Assembly (NCBI GenBank): GCA_008921705.1
Contig: VFFE01007510.1
Coordinates: 1,047,947-1,111,946, forward strand
Origin: Burhinus oedicnemus
Lineage: Eukaryota; Chordata; Aves; Charadriiformes; Burhinidae
Length of the DNA stretch: 64,000 bases
Direction: 5' to 3'
Below are positions 52,590-64,000 of the stretch, piece by piece. The notes beneath the pieces are model-generated. The model searched no databases. It was not told the origin of the DNA and saw only the letters and a list, made by a program, of their open reading frames with translations. The translations under genes and the position numbers were made by a program. Numbering within the stretch: the first letter of the stretch is position 1; each line of letters starts with the position of its first letter.

Positions 52590-52760
52590 TCGGCACTCAC
52601 ATAGCACTTTATATTTTCAAAGGACAGTAAAGCCATTAAGTATTATTAAATGTATTTTATAGATAGAACACAGAGAGGTTAAGTGCCTCATCCAGGAGGA
52701 GGCAGGATTAGGACGGAGGTGTGACAGGCTCTCAGCGCACTCTCTAGCCCTTTCAGCCAC
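52590..52760. mobile_element. MIR-like ancient SINE fragment
   Basis: GCACTTTATATTTTCAAAGG, a TTTTATAGATAGAACACAGA segment, then GAGAGGTTAAGTGCCTCATCC and AGGAGGCAGGATTAGGAC follow the order of the MIR/L2-type 3' consensus (fraction in memory: GAGAGGTTAAGTAACTTGCC). It is short and diverged. It could equally be an L2 tail. Confidence 0.6.
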
Positions 52761-54290
52761 AAAAAATCTTTGGGGGGGAGAAGCCTCCTTGAACTCAAGT
52801 GCAAGCTCTCTTTCTTGCAAATCAGTAAAAAATGTTAAAAAAAAAAAAAAGATAGAGAAAGAACTGAACTTGTTTCAAAGAGAAAAAGGAAAGAAAGCCT
52901 TACGAAGTTAGAGTTGGGGAGAAATTGTTTAGAGTATGAGCAGAAAACCTGGATGCAGAGAACTAAACAAGCATTAATTCTTAATTGCTTTTAAAATGCT
53001 CACTAATCTAGGCAAGGTAACTGCCTGTATAAAAGAATCCTAAGTTTTCTTCCCCCTCTAAGCAAGCAGTTTTCAAAGTTACTAAAATAACAAAAAATCT
53101 TAATAATAATTATAATTTTAACAACAACTACTGTATAAGATTATTGCTAGTAAAAGCTCCCTGCCAGTTTGCTAGTGAAAGTTTATCATACTGCTTTTAT
53201 AAAGCAAGAAGGGAGACATATATATATTTTCTGTACAAAAAACAAGCACTTCAAATGATCAACAAAAAGCGATGTTCATTATTACATGACAAATTCCTGC
53301 AGCACTATATAGCAGTTATTTAAAGCATGTTAATTATCATTCATCCCTGGACTGTAATCCAGACCTCTGAGACTCAGGCTACGCTTTGACAACAGTTAAG
53401 ATGCCACTTTATGGCTCCTTTACCACTGAGAGCTGTGGTATTTCTCGGTGAGTTCAGGCTTGCAAATAAAACACACAGGACATTGTGTGCATACTGAGGA
53501 CAGGACAACAGCAGCCCTTCCCAGCGATTTTAAGTGTAGCAACAGACCATCAGCTGCATGTGAAGGCTTTTCTTTTGAAGGGCGTCCCCTGAATCTTTCC
53601 CTGCCCAGGTGAAGAAGGATGCTACACAAAATTTACTAGCTGCTGACTAAAATACACAGTATGAAGTAACATATCCTCTCTTTATTGTCTCTGCAACAGT
53701 TAATTACATCATGCTAAATTTATACCACTACTCAGGCCAGTTGCAAGTTGGTTTGAGGGTTTTTTTAAAATTCATCATTTTTGTAAGAGGCCACTGATAT
53801 GCAAAATGTTTTCCATCAAAAGCAGATCCAGCTAAAATAATTCGTGGGGCTGGCTATGCATTCTTGCCTGACTTTTACGAACTCAAAAGACACGCTCATA
53901 AATACAAACTGTCCTCTCTGCCTCATTCTTCCCCCTCCTCCCCCTCCCTGCCCCACCAGGGCTGCTGCTCCCCTGGTCTGTTCCGCTGGCTCAAGTGTAC
54001 AGCCAGCTGACAAAATAAGCCGGCAAGAAGGAGGAGCGGGAAAGGTGAGGGACGGGCAGCTAGGGAGCACCAGCCACCTCGGATGGTTTAAGCTTTGTGT
54101 AAACCTGCCCCAAGACTTGAGGTCACGTCCAGCATGGCTTGGATTTTTTTGCGTGTTCAGCTGCATCCAAGAGAGCAGGAGGTTTTCAGCATTTGTTTGA
54201 CCTCCTTACTAAAGCAGCAGGCTGTGCTCCAATCACAACCCAAATTTTGGGTTTTGTGGCTGTCGAGAAAAATCATTTGAGGCAAAAGGT

Positions 54291-54350
54291 CTCTTTAAGC
54301 AATCACTCTTTAAGCAATCTTTTTAAGCAATCACAGTTTTCAAGCAAATG
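54291..54350. repeat. Short tandem repeat of a TTTAAGCAATC unit
   Basis: Three copies of TTTAAGCAATC, spaced about 14-16 bp apart, are followed by a decayed fourth (TTTTCAAGCAAATG). Confidence 0.85.
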
Positions 54351-54600
54351 TATAGTCGCTGGAGAGGGAAAAAGGAAGCAGACTGCAGTAGACCCTTTCA
54401 CGGCATTTTTAAGGACCCCAGCATGCTCCTGTGAGGTTTCAAATGGTCACTTCGATACACAGTTATCAGGGGAGAAGTTTAAAACCAAAGATCAATCTCT
54501 GAGACTTCCCAGTTGTTTTCCTCTTTTACAGAGTGCACCTACATGTTTCTGCCACATCTTTTTTCTAATTCCATAAGCGCTTGAGTTGGCAAAGGTGCTT

Positions 54601-54730
54601 TGGACGGGGCACCACTTGCCCAGCACCAGCGAGAGCAGCAAGGCGGGCAGTGCTTCGCGCGGGGCTCTGCTCAGCGCTGGCTCGGGCAGCATCCCACGCC
54701 GGGCGTTCGCTGCCGCCCCCGGAGACGGAC
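54601..54730. promoter_or_regulatory. CpG-dense patch inside ESR1 intron 4
   Basis: I count about 15 CpG dinucleotides in 130 bases, including CGCGCG, in a strongly GC-rich stretch. The surrounding intron is AT-rich and almost without CpG. The patch is shorter than a formal CpG island. It lies about 10.8 kb upstream of exon 5 in the transcript direction. A regulatory role is inference; the sequence shows no TATA box or other start signal that I can identify. Confidence 0.4.
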
Positions 54731-57700
54731 CTGGCTAGAGGAAGAGGGCTCTGAAAAACCTGAGGGTGGGCAAAGGCAATGCCCATATGTCGCACGGTCT
54801 AATGGCCGTGTGGGTGGCAGGATAGGGGTGGCATGTCTACGAAACTCGGTTAAAGTGAGCCTGGAGACCTACTCTACCACAGGCTACTCTACCACTTCTT
54901 CTTCTCGGTGCCTCATTGTTTCCACAAATGTTAGGATATAAAAATATCTTCATTGTTCCATCTCTTATCCTTTTTGTTCCATTAATTATAAGAACTATAT
55001 GAAAGACCTGAAGGTTGTCATAACATAATCAAGAACATTTTGGAAAAGAGATAAAATTACCTTAGCGAGGTAACACAGATAATGATCAGTTTCAGCCACT
55101 CTTCTGAACTAACATTATTTATTTATTGAAAGACTTAGAAGCTGAGATTAATGACTATTAACCCTATTCTTTCTGAATGGCCCCAAAATCCTGGTTTTAT
55201 GCTTTTGATTATTTCAAATAATTTTGTTTAAGTCTTTAAGAATTAAAGTTTCACCATTTCAATTTATATCTCCACCCACGCCCAGAAGCTTGAGAAATGT
55301 TGCTTTTGAATTTAACAGCTTTTTTGACTACAACGACTTTCATGTGATGAAATTGGGAGAGCTACTCTCTCCCCTTCTTCATTCATAAAATCCAGTGAAA
55401 AAAACACTAAGCTTTCTGCTCCACAGTCTATTCCATCCCAGGATCTACTGCACTCACCACTGAACCAATTAACATTCATTGCAGCAGAATCTGGAACTAG
55501 CAGAAAAGAGGATTATTTTGCAACCCAACAAAAAGAGGCAAGAACTGTCAAGTCTGTAGTGAACTTGAAGATTAAAACTGCTTCAAGACTACAAATAGAA
55601 ATTGCTCAGAACATAATGTGCTGTACCCAAGAAATGAAGCATAACCTCAGAGTTCATGGTCTGGTCATTCTTTATAGCCATTAGGAAATAAAACTAGCTT
55701 GACTAAGGCACCTGCATCCATTTTATTTCTTCAGATTGTTCACTTTTGGAGAAGCCTTATTTTAGACTATTGCACCTGTATGTGAGTAACAGAAACTATG
55801 TATGTATATGTATTGTTTCATGTTCATTACATTGGCTGGTACCTACACCAAACCAGAAACACAAACATATATAGAGAAGGCTCAAATGTTTATCTTCCCT
55901 CCTATTCTTTTCAACCCTACATGACTGGTTTTGAACAGAACCCAATCTCTGAAAAATTATCCAAGAAATTGTAATAACACATCAAAGAGAAGAAAGACAG
56001 CAAAATTAATTGCAGCAATTTCCTTTAACCACTATAACAAGAAGAGCATTTTAGCAGCTGTGTGGGAGTGTCATCATACGACAGAGCAAAGGAATACATT
56101 ACAGGGAAAGCAAGACACTGGAATGCATCTGGCCACTTATATTAATTTTCTTGTCCAGGGAAACCTAGTAAGTTAGCAAGCAGCATGTTTCCAGAAAACA
56201 CATCATTCACTTAAGCCCCTTTTCTTGCACACTCTCCTTCAATGGATGACAAATGCAAGGTACATTTCAGCATCTGCAAAGCCTCAGGCAACCTCAGGAA
56301 ACTGTTGCATGTTGCATGAACCAGGCTTAGGTGTGTATATAAAACACGGGTGTTGCACTTGGAGAACCACCACCCTGTACTGTAGTCAAGCTCCTATACT
56401 GGCTGCTGAGACATATGCTGAAGCTAGAGCTGGCTGGAAGCACTCTGACAGAGCATTTTGCATTGGAAAGTGACAGGTTTAAAACACTCTGGAGAACATG
56501 TCAGATTTCACAAAATAAAAATAAACAAATAAAACCAGACTGGTTTCTGTCAGAGAACACAGAGTGTCCCTCTCAGCTACCTCCTCTTAGTTTTCAGCAT
56601 AGATTTATGAAATCTAGGACCTTTTTTCCAAAATTGTCTTCTTTTCATTTTAAACAGGTGACTAAAATATTCAAAATCTTAATGACGAGTATTCATTCAT
56701 ATTGAATACAATATTTCATTTCACCTTGAAATAGTTATTATCTAGAAAAGAGGTCAAAAATATCATTTTTTATTAAGTGAAAATGATTCTTTTTTTTATT
56801 GTTGGGATCTGCCAGGAAACGAGAAATTAGTTATTCACACAACTCTGATGGAGATATCTGGAAAAGCTTTGGAACAGTGTGCAAGCTCATTCAAATTAAC
56901 TGAACATATAAACCCCATTTGCCGTCCTTTTTCAGGACTGGAAAGTTGTATGGAGTTCTTCTACATTGAGAAAAAAATCACAGTAGTATCTTCTAAAAAG
57001 TACAACAGCAGAAATTAAAGAATAGGAGAAAAATGTGTAACTTAAAATTCAGCAAGCTTCCCCTGGAACTATAATTTGATATTTTTTTTTTTGTTTCAAA
57101 CTGTTAAAGAAGTGGTAGTTTTCATCTTTCTCATTTACAGAGAAAACTGGATTTATTTTGATTTTCTTTTTTCTTTCACCTGCATATGGAATACAAGGTT
57201 GACAGATTCCTCACAGGTGAAAAAAAACCCTTTAGCTTGGATCAGGAAATAGAGCCACTTTACACAGTTCAGATACAGACTAGGAAATCATTTTATGAAT
57301 AGCATCAGCATACTGGTCCCCAAGGCACCAGATATAGAAGACTTTTCCAGGGGGAAGGCTCCTGTCTTCAGAGGCAGAAGAACTGTGTTTGATGTAGGAG
57401 CCTTGAGGCAGCAATACCATCTGATTGCTACCCAAATGATGTTGTCCACATTTAATGGTATCCAGAAGGTTCTCAGGTTCTTGTTATATACTTTCACAGT
57501 TCATATATATTTATAAGCATCTACAAACACACTTAAATATAGTCCTACCCTTATGAACATTGGTTATTTTCAATCTGCTCAGAGACTCGGAAGCCAAGGG
57601 GCACGAAAACCAGCCCATCAGCAGTATACTGAACTACTTCTGACATTCCATTATCCAATTATTTCAGAGCAGTTTCTGACATGCTAATACCTCTGTCTCC

Positions 57701-60700
57701 CACCTACTTGAAATCAGCACTTAAACATTATTCCACAACATTACTTGTAAATAAAATATCTTCTAGGAAAGCTGGTAGCAATTATTCACTGTCAGCTGAA
57801 GAAAAGCAGATCTGAATTCATCAGACTCCAATGATGGAGATTTACCAAAAACTCTTGAGAAGCCCTACTACTGATAAAGAAGGCAAAAAAATGCCTCATC
57901 TGGAGTCTAAAGAAAAGAGCATGCTGACTGGTCTGCTGAAATAAGACAGTAAGGGAAATGTGTTTATATTGTCTGGCAGTGTCTCATTCAAATGTCAGGA
58001 TCTTTCTCGAACAGCAGATTAGAAGTGGCCCCTTGGAAAAAAAAAAAGCAGAGGGTGGAACAAAGGTACAAAGACAGAGAAGAAAGAGAACTGAGAAACA
58101 TAACTGATTTCAAATAAATTATGTATTTTAATATACTACATTATTTCAGACTTATACATAATTAATTTTTCCTTAGACACACTTAGTAGTATCAAAGATT
58201 GCTTCTCAAGATAGTGATAAAGTAGCACGTAAAACTCCTGCAAGATATAAGCTACATTGTTGCGAAGAGAGGCATAGTGGCGAAGCATAAAGCAGGAGCG
58301 TAATCAGCATTATAAAAAAATAGCAGATTTAATTCATATTTATACCTGTAGGCTAAGAACCTTCAAATTACCGGGGCTTTTTTTTGTTTCACAACAGGGT
58401 TATTTAGCATGCATCTCAGCTTTCCCATCCAGCAGATAAAGTCCTGAGATAGCAATTTACGGATAGATACATTATGACACATTATAAAAGAGTTATACAA
58501 AACTAACACAGGGAGGCATTGGCACAGCCAGGAGAAAAATTAGTGTTTCCCAGTGGTAAGGCAACATTCTTCCCAAAAGGCCCAGTGTAAAAGAATACAA
58601 TCCTACATGTATGCTTGGGAACAAAGGAAAAAAAAATGCATTTGGTACTCATATCAGAGTTGAGGATTATCCATAGCTGTGTCTATATGAATACCACGTG
58701 GGGAAAAAAAAAAAAATGAAGTCACAAGCAGCACTGACAAATATGCTAGGTTTTCACATGCAGCTCTTCTCTGTCAGCTGAGAACCTGCCTATGCTTTTA
58801 AAATGTGCGAGATATTAACCAATTATTAACGGTGGTTTATTCCGCTATCACTGAATAAAATATACTAGAGCTTTCCTTTTCCACAGACCTTGCAAAATCT
58901 CACCCTGCAGAAGAAGAATAAAAATCAGCTGCTGACTCCAAAAAGTGCCACATGCTTCTATTGTCTCAGGTCACTATTTACTACCTCTACAGTGCAAACT
59001 CAGCCCAAAGAACTTCAGAAGAATTTGCTGCCTTCCTGGAAGACAAAGACAGAAGAAGAGCTTCAAAAAAATATGCGCTAGAATAGACAACCAACCACAA
59101 GGTAACTCGGCAAAAGGAAAGCACCAGGATTCCTCTGTCTTTCAAACAGCACAGGTAAATGAACAGCCAGTCTTTGCTTCCTGGGAAGTCAAGTCTCTTG
59201 TACCCCAGGGATGGAAGCAAACTTAGGAAATATGACCCTCTATGAACTAGGATGCATCTCGATATAACTGTTCGGGGTCTTCCCGAATCTTTCAAAGCAG
59301 GGAGTGAGGGGAACATTACTGTGCTTCCTCTTTGACTTTCCAACTCCTCATAGCTCTGGTGTAGCATTACAGAAGATATTACAGATCAAGCAGAAATATG
59401 CAAAGTAGAACCTATACAACATCTACTTCAGCAAACAGGATAAAGACTGTAAATTGTGCCAGTAACTAGAAGATTATTGCCTTTTATACAGGAGAGATTG
59501 GAAAAGACCTCTCTGCTGAAGTAGAAATAAAGAGAAACCACATCAGAAAAAGGCTTGAGTTAGAGCTATATGTTACTATTAACAGTATAGATACATAAAT
59601 ATTTCTTTCTAGCACCCTCATTAATACTTGCCTGTTCATTCCCAGTATATTGTCACCATCACATTTCAACTGGCTTAACTATTTTGCGGTGAACCGGACT
59701 GGGGAACTCACACAGGTTATAGACAACCCAAAGCACACACAAAAAAGAGGTTTATTTTTAACCCAGATCAACCTCGCTACTTGCACAACTGCCCCAACTC
59801 ACGGGGAAGCAGGAGGGTAGGTACTGCTCTAGCCACCGTTGCAACTGGAAGAAATACTTGGGAAACTACAATCCCACAAAGTACATCCTACAAATGTATG
59901 TGAAACTCATAAGAAATACTACTTCTGTAGCAATCAAAGGAGATTTCTGAAATAGGTCAGTCATCCAATACTACCATATTCGTATTAGCATGGCAATATT
60001 ATGATTTTTGCTTTATTCTGGTCAGTTGTTTCTAATACAACAAACATACCCAGTTAGACACTGTTCAATGTTTTAGTAAACACTTGGCTCACTTGCCAGC
60101 AGCCCATATAGCCACTTCTCTATTTGCAGCCATGTTTTCTGAGGGACAGCAGCTGCTGCAGAAGCTGCCTCATTATGAGGCTATTGATAAGATGTAACTT
60201 TCTCTGGAAAAGTTATAATTAACCAAGTATGCTACATTCCGTATCTTTGTGAATGAAGTAAAATGAGATTTCTTGAATTTTAATTTTCTGAATCACCTCA
60301 AACACTCCAGAATGTAATTTAACAGGGAATACAACACATATTGTCTAGAGTCTAAGTGAGATTTTGAACGGTACTTTTCCCCTTGTCTGTATATTAACCT
60401 TGCTTCTGGTCTCATGACTTCCTACTGGATTAACTGAAAACCAAACTCCAAACCAAAAATCTCAAGCTGCAGAGACAAAAATCACTGAAATCTCTGCCAA
60501 TGTGCATCTTCTTTTTCTGAGGTCAGCCTGCTCACGAGGAATACCAGATACCTGGGAGAATCGCTGGGTACCACCTGACATCCTGAGCAGTGCCCCTCTC
60601 AGGTGGGGAAAGGGAGCGGGACGCGGAGTCAAAGTCAAGATCTTGATTCCTCCCTCCTGTTTCCAGGACTAGTCTTTCCAAAAGGCTTAAGAAGCTTTAT

Positions 60701-60823
60701 CTCTAGGCCCTGACTCTAGCTGCAGCAATAAATAATTCTTCTTCATCTCCCTGCTGAGGACTGCGACGGACAGCTATGTTTCTTGAAAGGAACAGAACTT
60801 TCCATAAGGAAGAGAGAAGGTTC

Positions 60824-60897
60824 TATTTAAAATATAGAAAATATTTAAAAATATAAAACATATTAAAAATATAAAAATATTAAAAATATTAAAATTA
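60824..60897. repeat. AT-rich tandem repeat (AATATTAAAA-like)
   Basis: Degenerate repeats of AAAATATTAAAA and AAAATATAAAA run over about 70 bases, with no G or C except near the ends. Confidence 0.85.
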
Positions 60898-63800
60898 TGG
60901 CCACTCAGCTCAGAACCAGCTCCTAGAGGAACAAGGCAATCACAGATTTCTCATTCCCCATTCCACTGTGGGATATGCTTTAACTTACTTTCACTAGCTT
61001 AAATTCACAGCAGTCCATAACTAACACATAGACAAAACAACGCACTCTTTACACACATAGTTCATTTCCTGAAGAGATAATCAAAGAAAATAAATGAGCT
61101 GCATAACAGATGTGTCATATAATGCACCATTGCAGTGATACAGACAGGGTAAGAGCCTATCCAGAAGAAGTCTGCAATAAATCTTTCCTAATTATTTCTG
61201 TGTATCTTAAAAACTCCTATATATCTAATGTGAGATTTTAGTGAATGACTCACTTGAACAGAAAACTAATACAGATGCTATTAAAATAACCTCTAAACTG
61301 GAATTACAGCTGATTGTGCTCAGAGATGTAGTACTGGAAAGAAAATAAAAGCATTAGGCTGAAGTTATTAAACACCAAGTAAAAAGGGCCAATTTATGTG
61401 AATTATGTGAACAGGGAACAATGGATATGTGCGCATGCACATACATATCGCATCAGTGCTTTCCAACAATCGCATATTCTTTTTGTAAATTATTTTAAGA
61501 AATAAATAAATCAGGAGGGATCATTACTTACTGTTTACTTAGAGTGGAAATTAACGAGCGTTTCTTGGAAAGCTCCAGGGTTCAGCATAGCTGAAGACTC
61601 TAAGACAGATATGTTCATCCAAGAGTGTAAATTACTTATCAGCTAAAGAAAAATAGCAGGAAATGTTTTTATAAATGGATCATTTCTTTTAGAAATAAAA
61701 TATTACAGGTTCAGTATTTAGTTACCTTAAGTTTTGGCTAAAAACATAAAAATTATTACAGTAGATGCTCATTTTTGCCTCTTTGTTTGCCAAGACCAGC
61801 AGAATTTCATCTTCAAACATTTATTATCAAATGAACTTGTATGTTATTGAATGCCCAATGAACTGCAATATGTAAGTAGCTCTTGCTAAAAGAATGTTAG
61901 CTCTTTCTTACCTGTTGGGTGTTACTTCTCATCTGCCACTATGTGACAAACAGGTAAAGAAGATTACTTACAGTAAGTCAGTTTTGGTTACTGAAGATAT
62001 CTGTTCTTTGAGACAGCCTGTTGGGAAGCCCCAGTATTCAATACTTTGGAATTCAAATATTTCTTACTCTGCAAAGTTCTGAACAGAATCGGCCTTGTAA
62101 TAGCACTTTGGGTCTTGATTTTAAAACCACTATGTACATAAAGAATTTAACATACATGGAGTAGTTCCATAATCTCAATAAATGTATTTGGATATGTGCA
62201 TACTTGTAGAAACAGAGATTTACAGGCTAAGTTTGTCTTCAGATTTAAATTTAAATTTCAGCATATACTCCGGGCAGGGATATTTAGACAGCGAGATGTA
62301 TTTGAGGTTCACCACACTAAAGAAGGCTGGTTTCTTAAAAATCACCTAGAGTAGAACATAATTATTGTGCTGAACTAATAAATGGATGGCTTTGGATGCC
62401 TGTATTAATTGTTTTTCAAACTATTCACTTCCACAAAGAAAGAAGGGAACTAAGACATCTCTGGGAAAGCAAATATTATAGCAATTTAAAAGAAATACTG
62501 GGGTTCCAACTGTTATTGATTTATTGGACAGATGTTATGAAGAATGTTGTTAGCTATATTTCCTTTTTTCTAAATATAAAAAACCACTTTATCTAAAAAA
62601 AAAAAGTGAATTTTCACAGCATGTTACACACATTCACCTCCATCTTAACAGAAGCTCATTTTCTTAAAAGAAAGACCACAGCTATGTTTTGGTCCTGTGC
62701 ATAGAGAACAACTACAATTATGCAACATAAATAAAAGATAGTCACTTTCATTTTATATTTGTTTATAAACTTGTACCTTATTACAGCTTTCCTAAATTCA
62801 AGGAGGCTAGAAGGTTGGATAACGTGCTTGATTCAATAGCTTTGGCAGTCACCTCTCTACGCAAAGTAACTACCTCTGTGAATAAGAGGACAATATCGCA
62901 CTCTCTATGAATTACTCTAACATTGAATTTTTGTAATATTAGAAAGAATTACTGACTTTTATCATGCTTGTGAATGAAATATGTCCTTACACATGTAGTA
63001 GAGCTTTTGTGGCCACAGAATGTTGCTAAAAGGGACACAGGCGGATGAACTCGCATAACAGCACCAACACCTGACTTGTTCTTCAGAATCTCTTCCTTCT
63101 GGACAAAGAAATAAAATCTGGAAAGCTGTAGAATTATCTTTAAGAGTTTGTAAAAAAACTAATAGAAAAAAAAATTGTTAAATGTTGCCAGATATGTACT
63201 AGAAAACCCTCAAGGATATACTTCTGAGCTCATTCAAAGGTTCTCTAAAGAAAGATTCAAAGTGGTTCTCTAAGTAGTTTTCCTCTTCTAACTCTGTTTC
63301 CCTTGACTGAAAATCCATGCAAATTAAGTGACCCCATTTGGATATATTCTTGTAATCCCCACTGCCAGGAAACTCTTGGTGAAAGTGTGGGGCATGAAGC
63401 TCAAAGACTATGGCTTGGAAGATGAAATGGGACAGGGGCAGCGAGTAGACAACATCACAAGGCTCTTGCTGTGGCAGGGGGAATGGGCAACAACCAGATC
63501 CTTCCACTTTGAAGACCCCTGAACAAATTACTGTTCCCCAGCAGGAGCCCTAGGAATGAGTAAGTGGCCCAAAACTGAGGTGCTGAAGTTAATGTTGGCT
63601 CACCTGATTGATTCCCAGTATCCTCTTTCTCTGGTTCTCTTGCATGTACTCTCTACTTTTTCTCCCAGTTGGACTCTCCTTGATGCTCATCAGCTTGCTA
63701 ACCCTGGCCCTGCTGCATTTATCACCCTTTCTATATCCTTAACTCTAGGGACTCCCTAGACTTTGAAAACCATTGCATTAGGATACTTCTTACATTTCCA

Positions 63801-64000
63801 GTATCACAGCTGTTATTCAGACCCTGATCGTTTTTCCTCCTATTATCATTTTCTTCCAGTCTTCAGCTAGTGAAAGCACTACCTATATTTTTGTTCCCAT
63901 AGATACCTGCAGACAAAGTTTATGTTCCTTTCCAAGCACTTCTGCTAAACTGTTCCTTCTCGGCTTTGGCTTTTCTCTGTCTGACACAAGCTCCCCGTGT

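Noticed and set aside
54139..54576. + strand frame of 145 codons beside the CpG-dense patch
   Set aside because: It is long but shows no domain, and overlapping long frames on both strands point to base composition. A transcript would be needed to revive it.
58495..58570. Possible second MIR-like fragment
   Set aside because: Only a few short words match (AGGCA, GGCACAGCCAGGA). This is too weak to call.

Overview
This window is a piece of vertebrate nuclear genome, almost certainly from a bird. Coding sequence is sparse and split by introns. The only abundant interspersed repeats are CR1 LINEs, young ones ending in the ATTCTGTGAT-type tail and ancient ones of the kind shared with turtles and crocodilians. 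No mammalian L1 or Alu is seen. The species cannot be fixed by eye.

Two protein-coding genes are present, tail to tail. On the + strand, the final coding exon of SYNE1 (nesprin-1) lies at 2300-2540 and encodes the KASH transmembrane anchor, ending in PPPL. On the - strand are the last four coding exons of ESR1 (estrogen receptor alpha): exon 5 at 43669-43807, exon 6 at 24840-24973, exon 7 at 17609-17792 and exon 8 at 16003-16237. All have canonical splice sites, and their lengths (139, 134, 184 and 235 coding nt) equal those I recall for human ESR1. They encode the ligand-binding domain from about human residue 367 to the end, including helix 12 and the F domain. Exon 4 and everything upstream (DNA-binding domain, AF-1, promoters) is beyond position 64000. 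The convergent SYNE1/ESR1 order is the known vertebrate arrangement.

Layout: 1-2299 is the last SYNE1 intron; 2300-2540 the KASH exon; 2541 to about 4100 the probable SYNE1 3' UTR; about 4100-10657 intergenic; 10658-12160 a 5'-truncated CR1 ending at a 20-N assembly gap (12161-12180); about 12181-16002 the probable ESR1 3' UTR; 16003-43807 ESR1 exons 8 to 5; 43808-64000 part of intron 4. Intron 6 holds a young CR1 nested in an older one. Intron 5 holds a head-to-head CR1 pair, a CR1 copy lacking most of ORF2, and an ancient CR1. Intron 4 holds two ancient CR1 copies in opposite orientation, a MIR-like fragment and an isolated CpG-dense patch at 54601-54730.

I found no undescribed multi-gene system. 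The items most worth a second look are the CpG-dense patch (candidate internal promoter or enhancer), the perfect 12-bp hairpin at 34266-34301, the G-quadruplex motif at 37584-37608, the unusual CR1 arrangements, and the assembly gap beside the ESR1 3' end.
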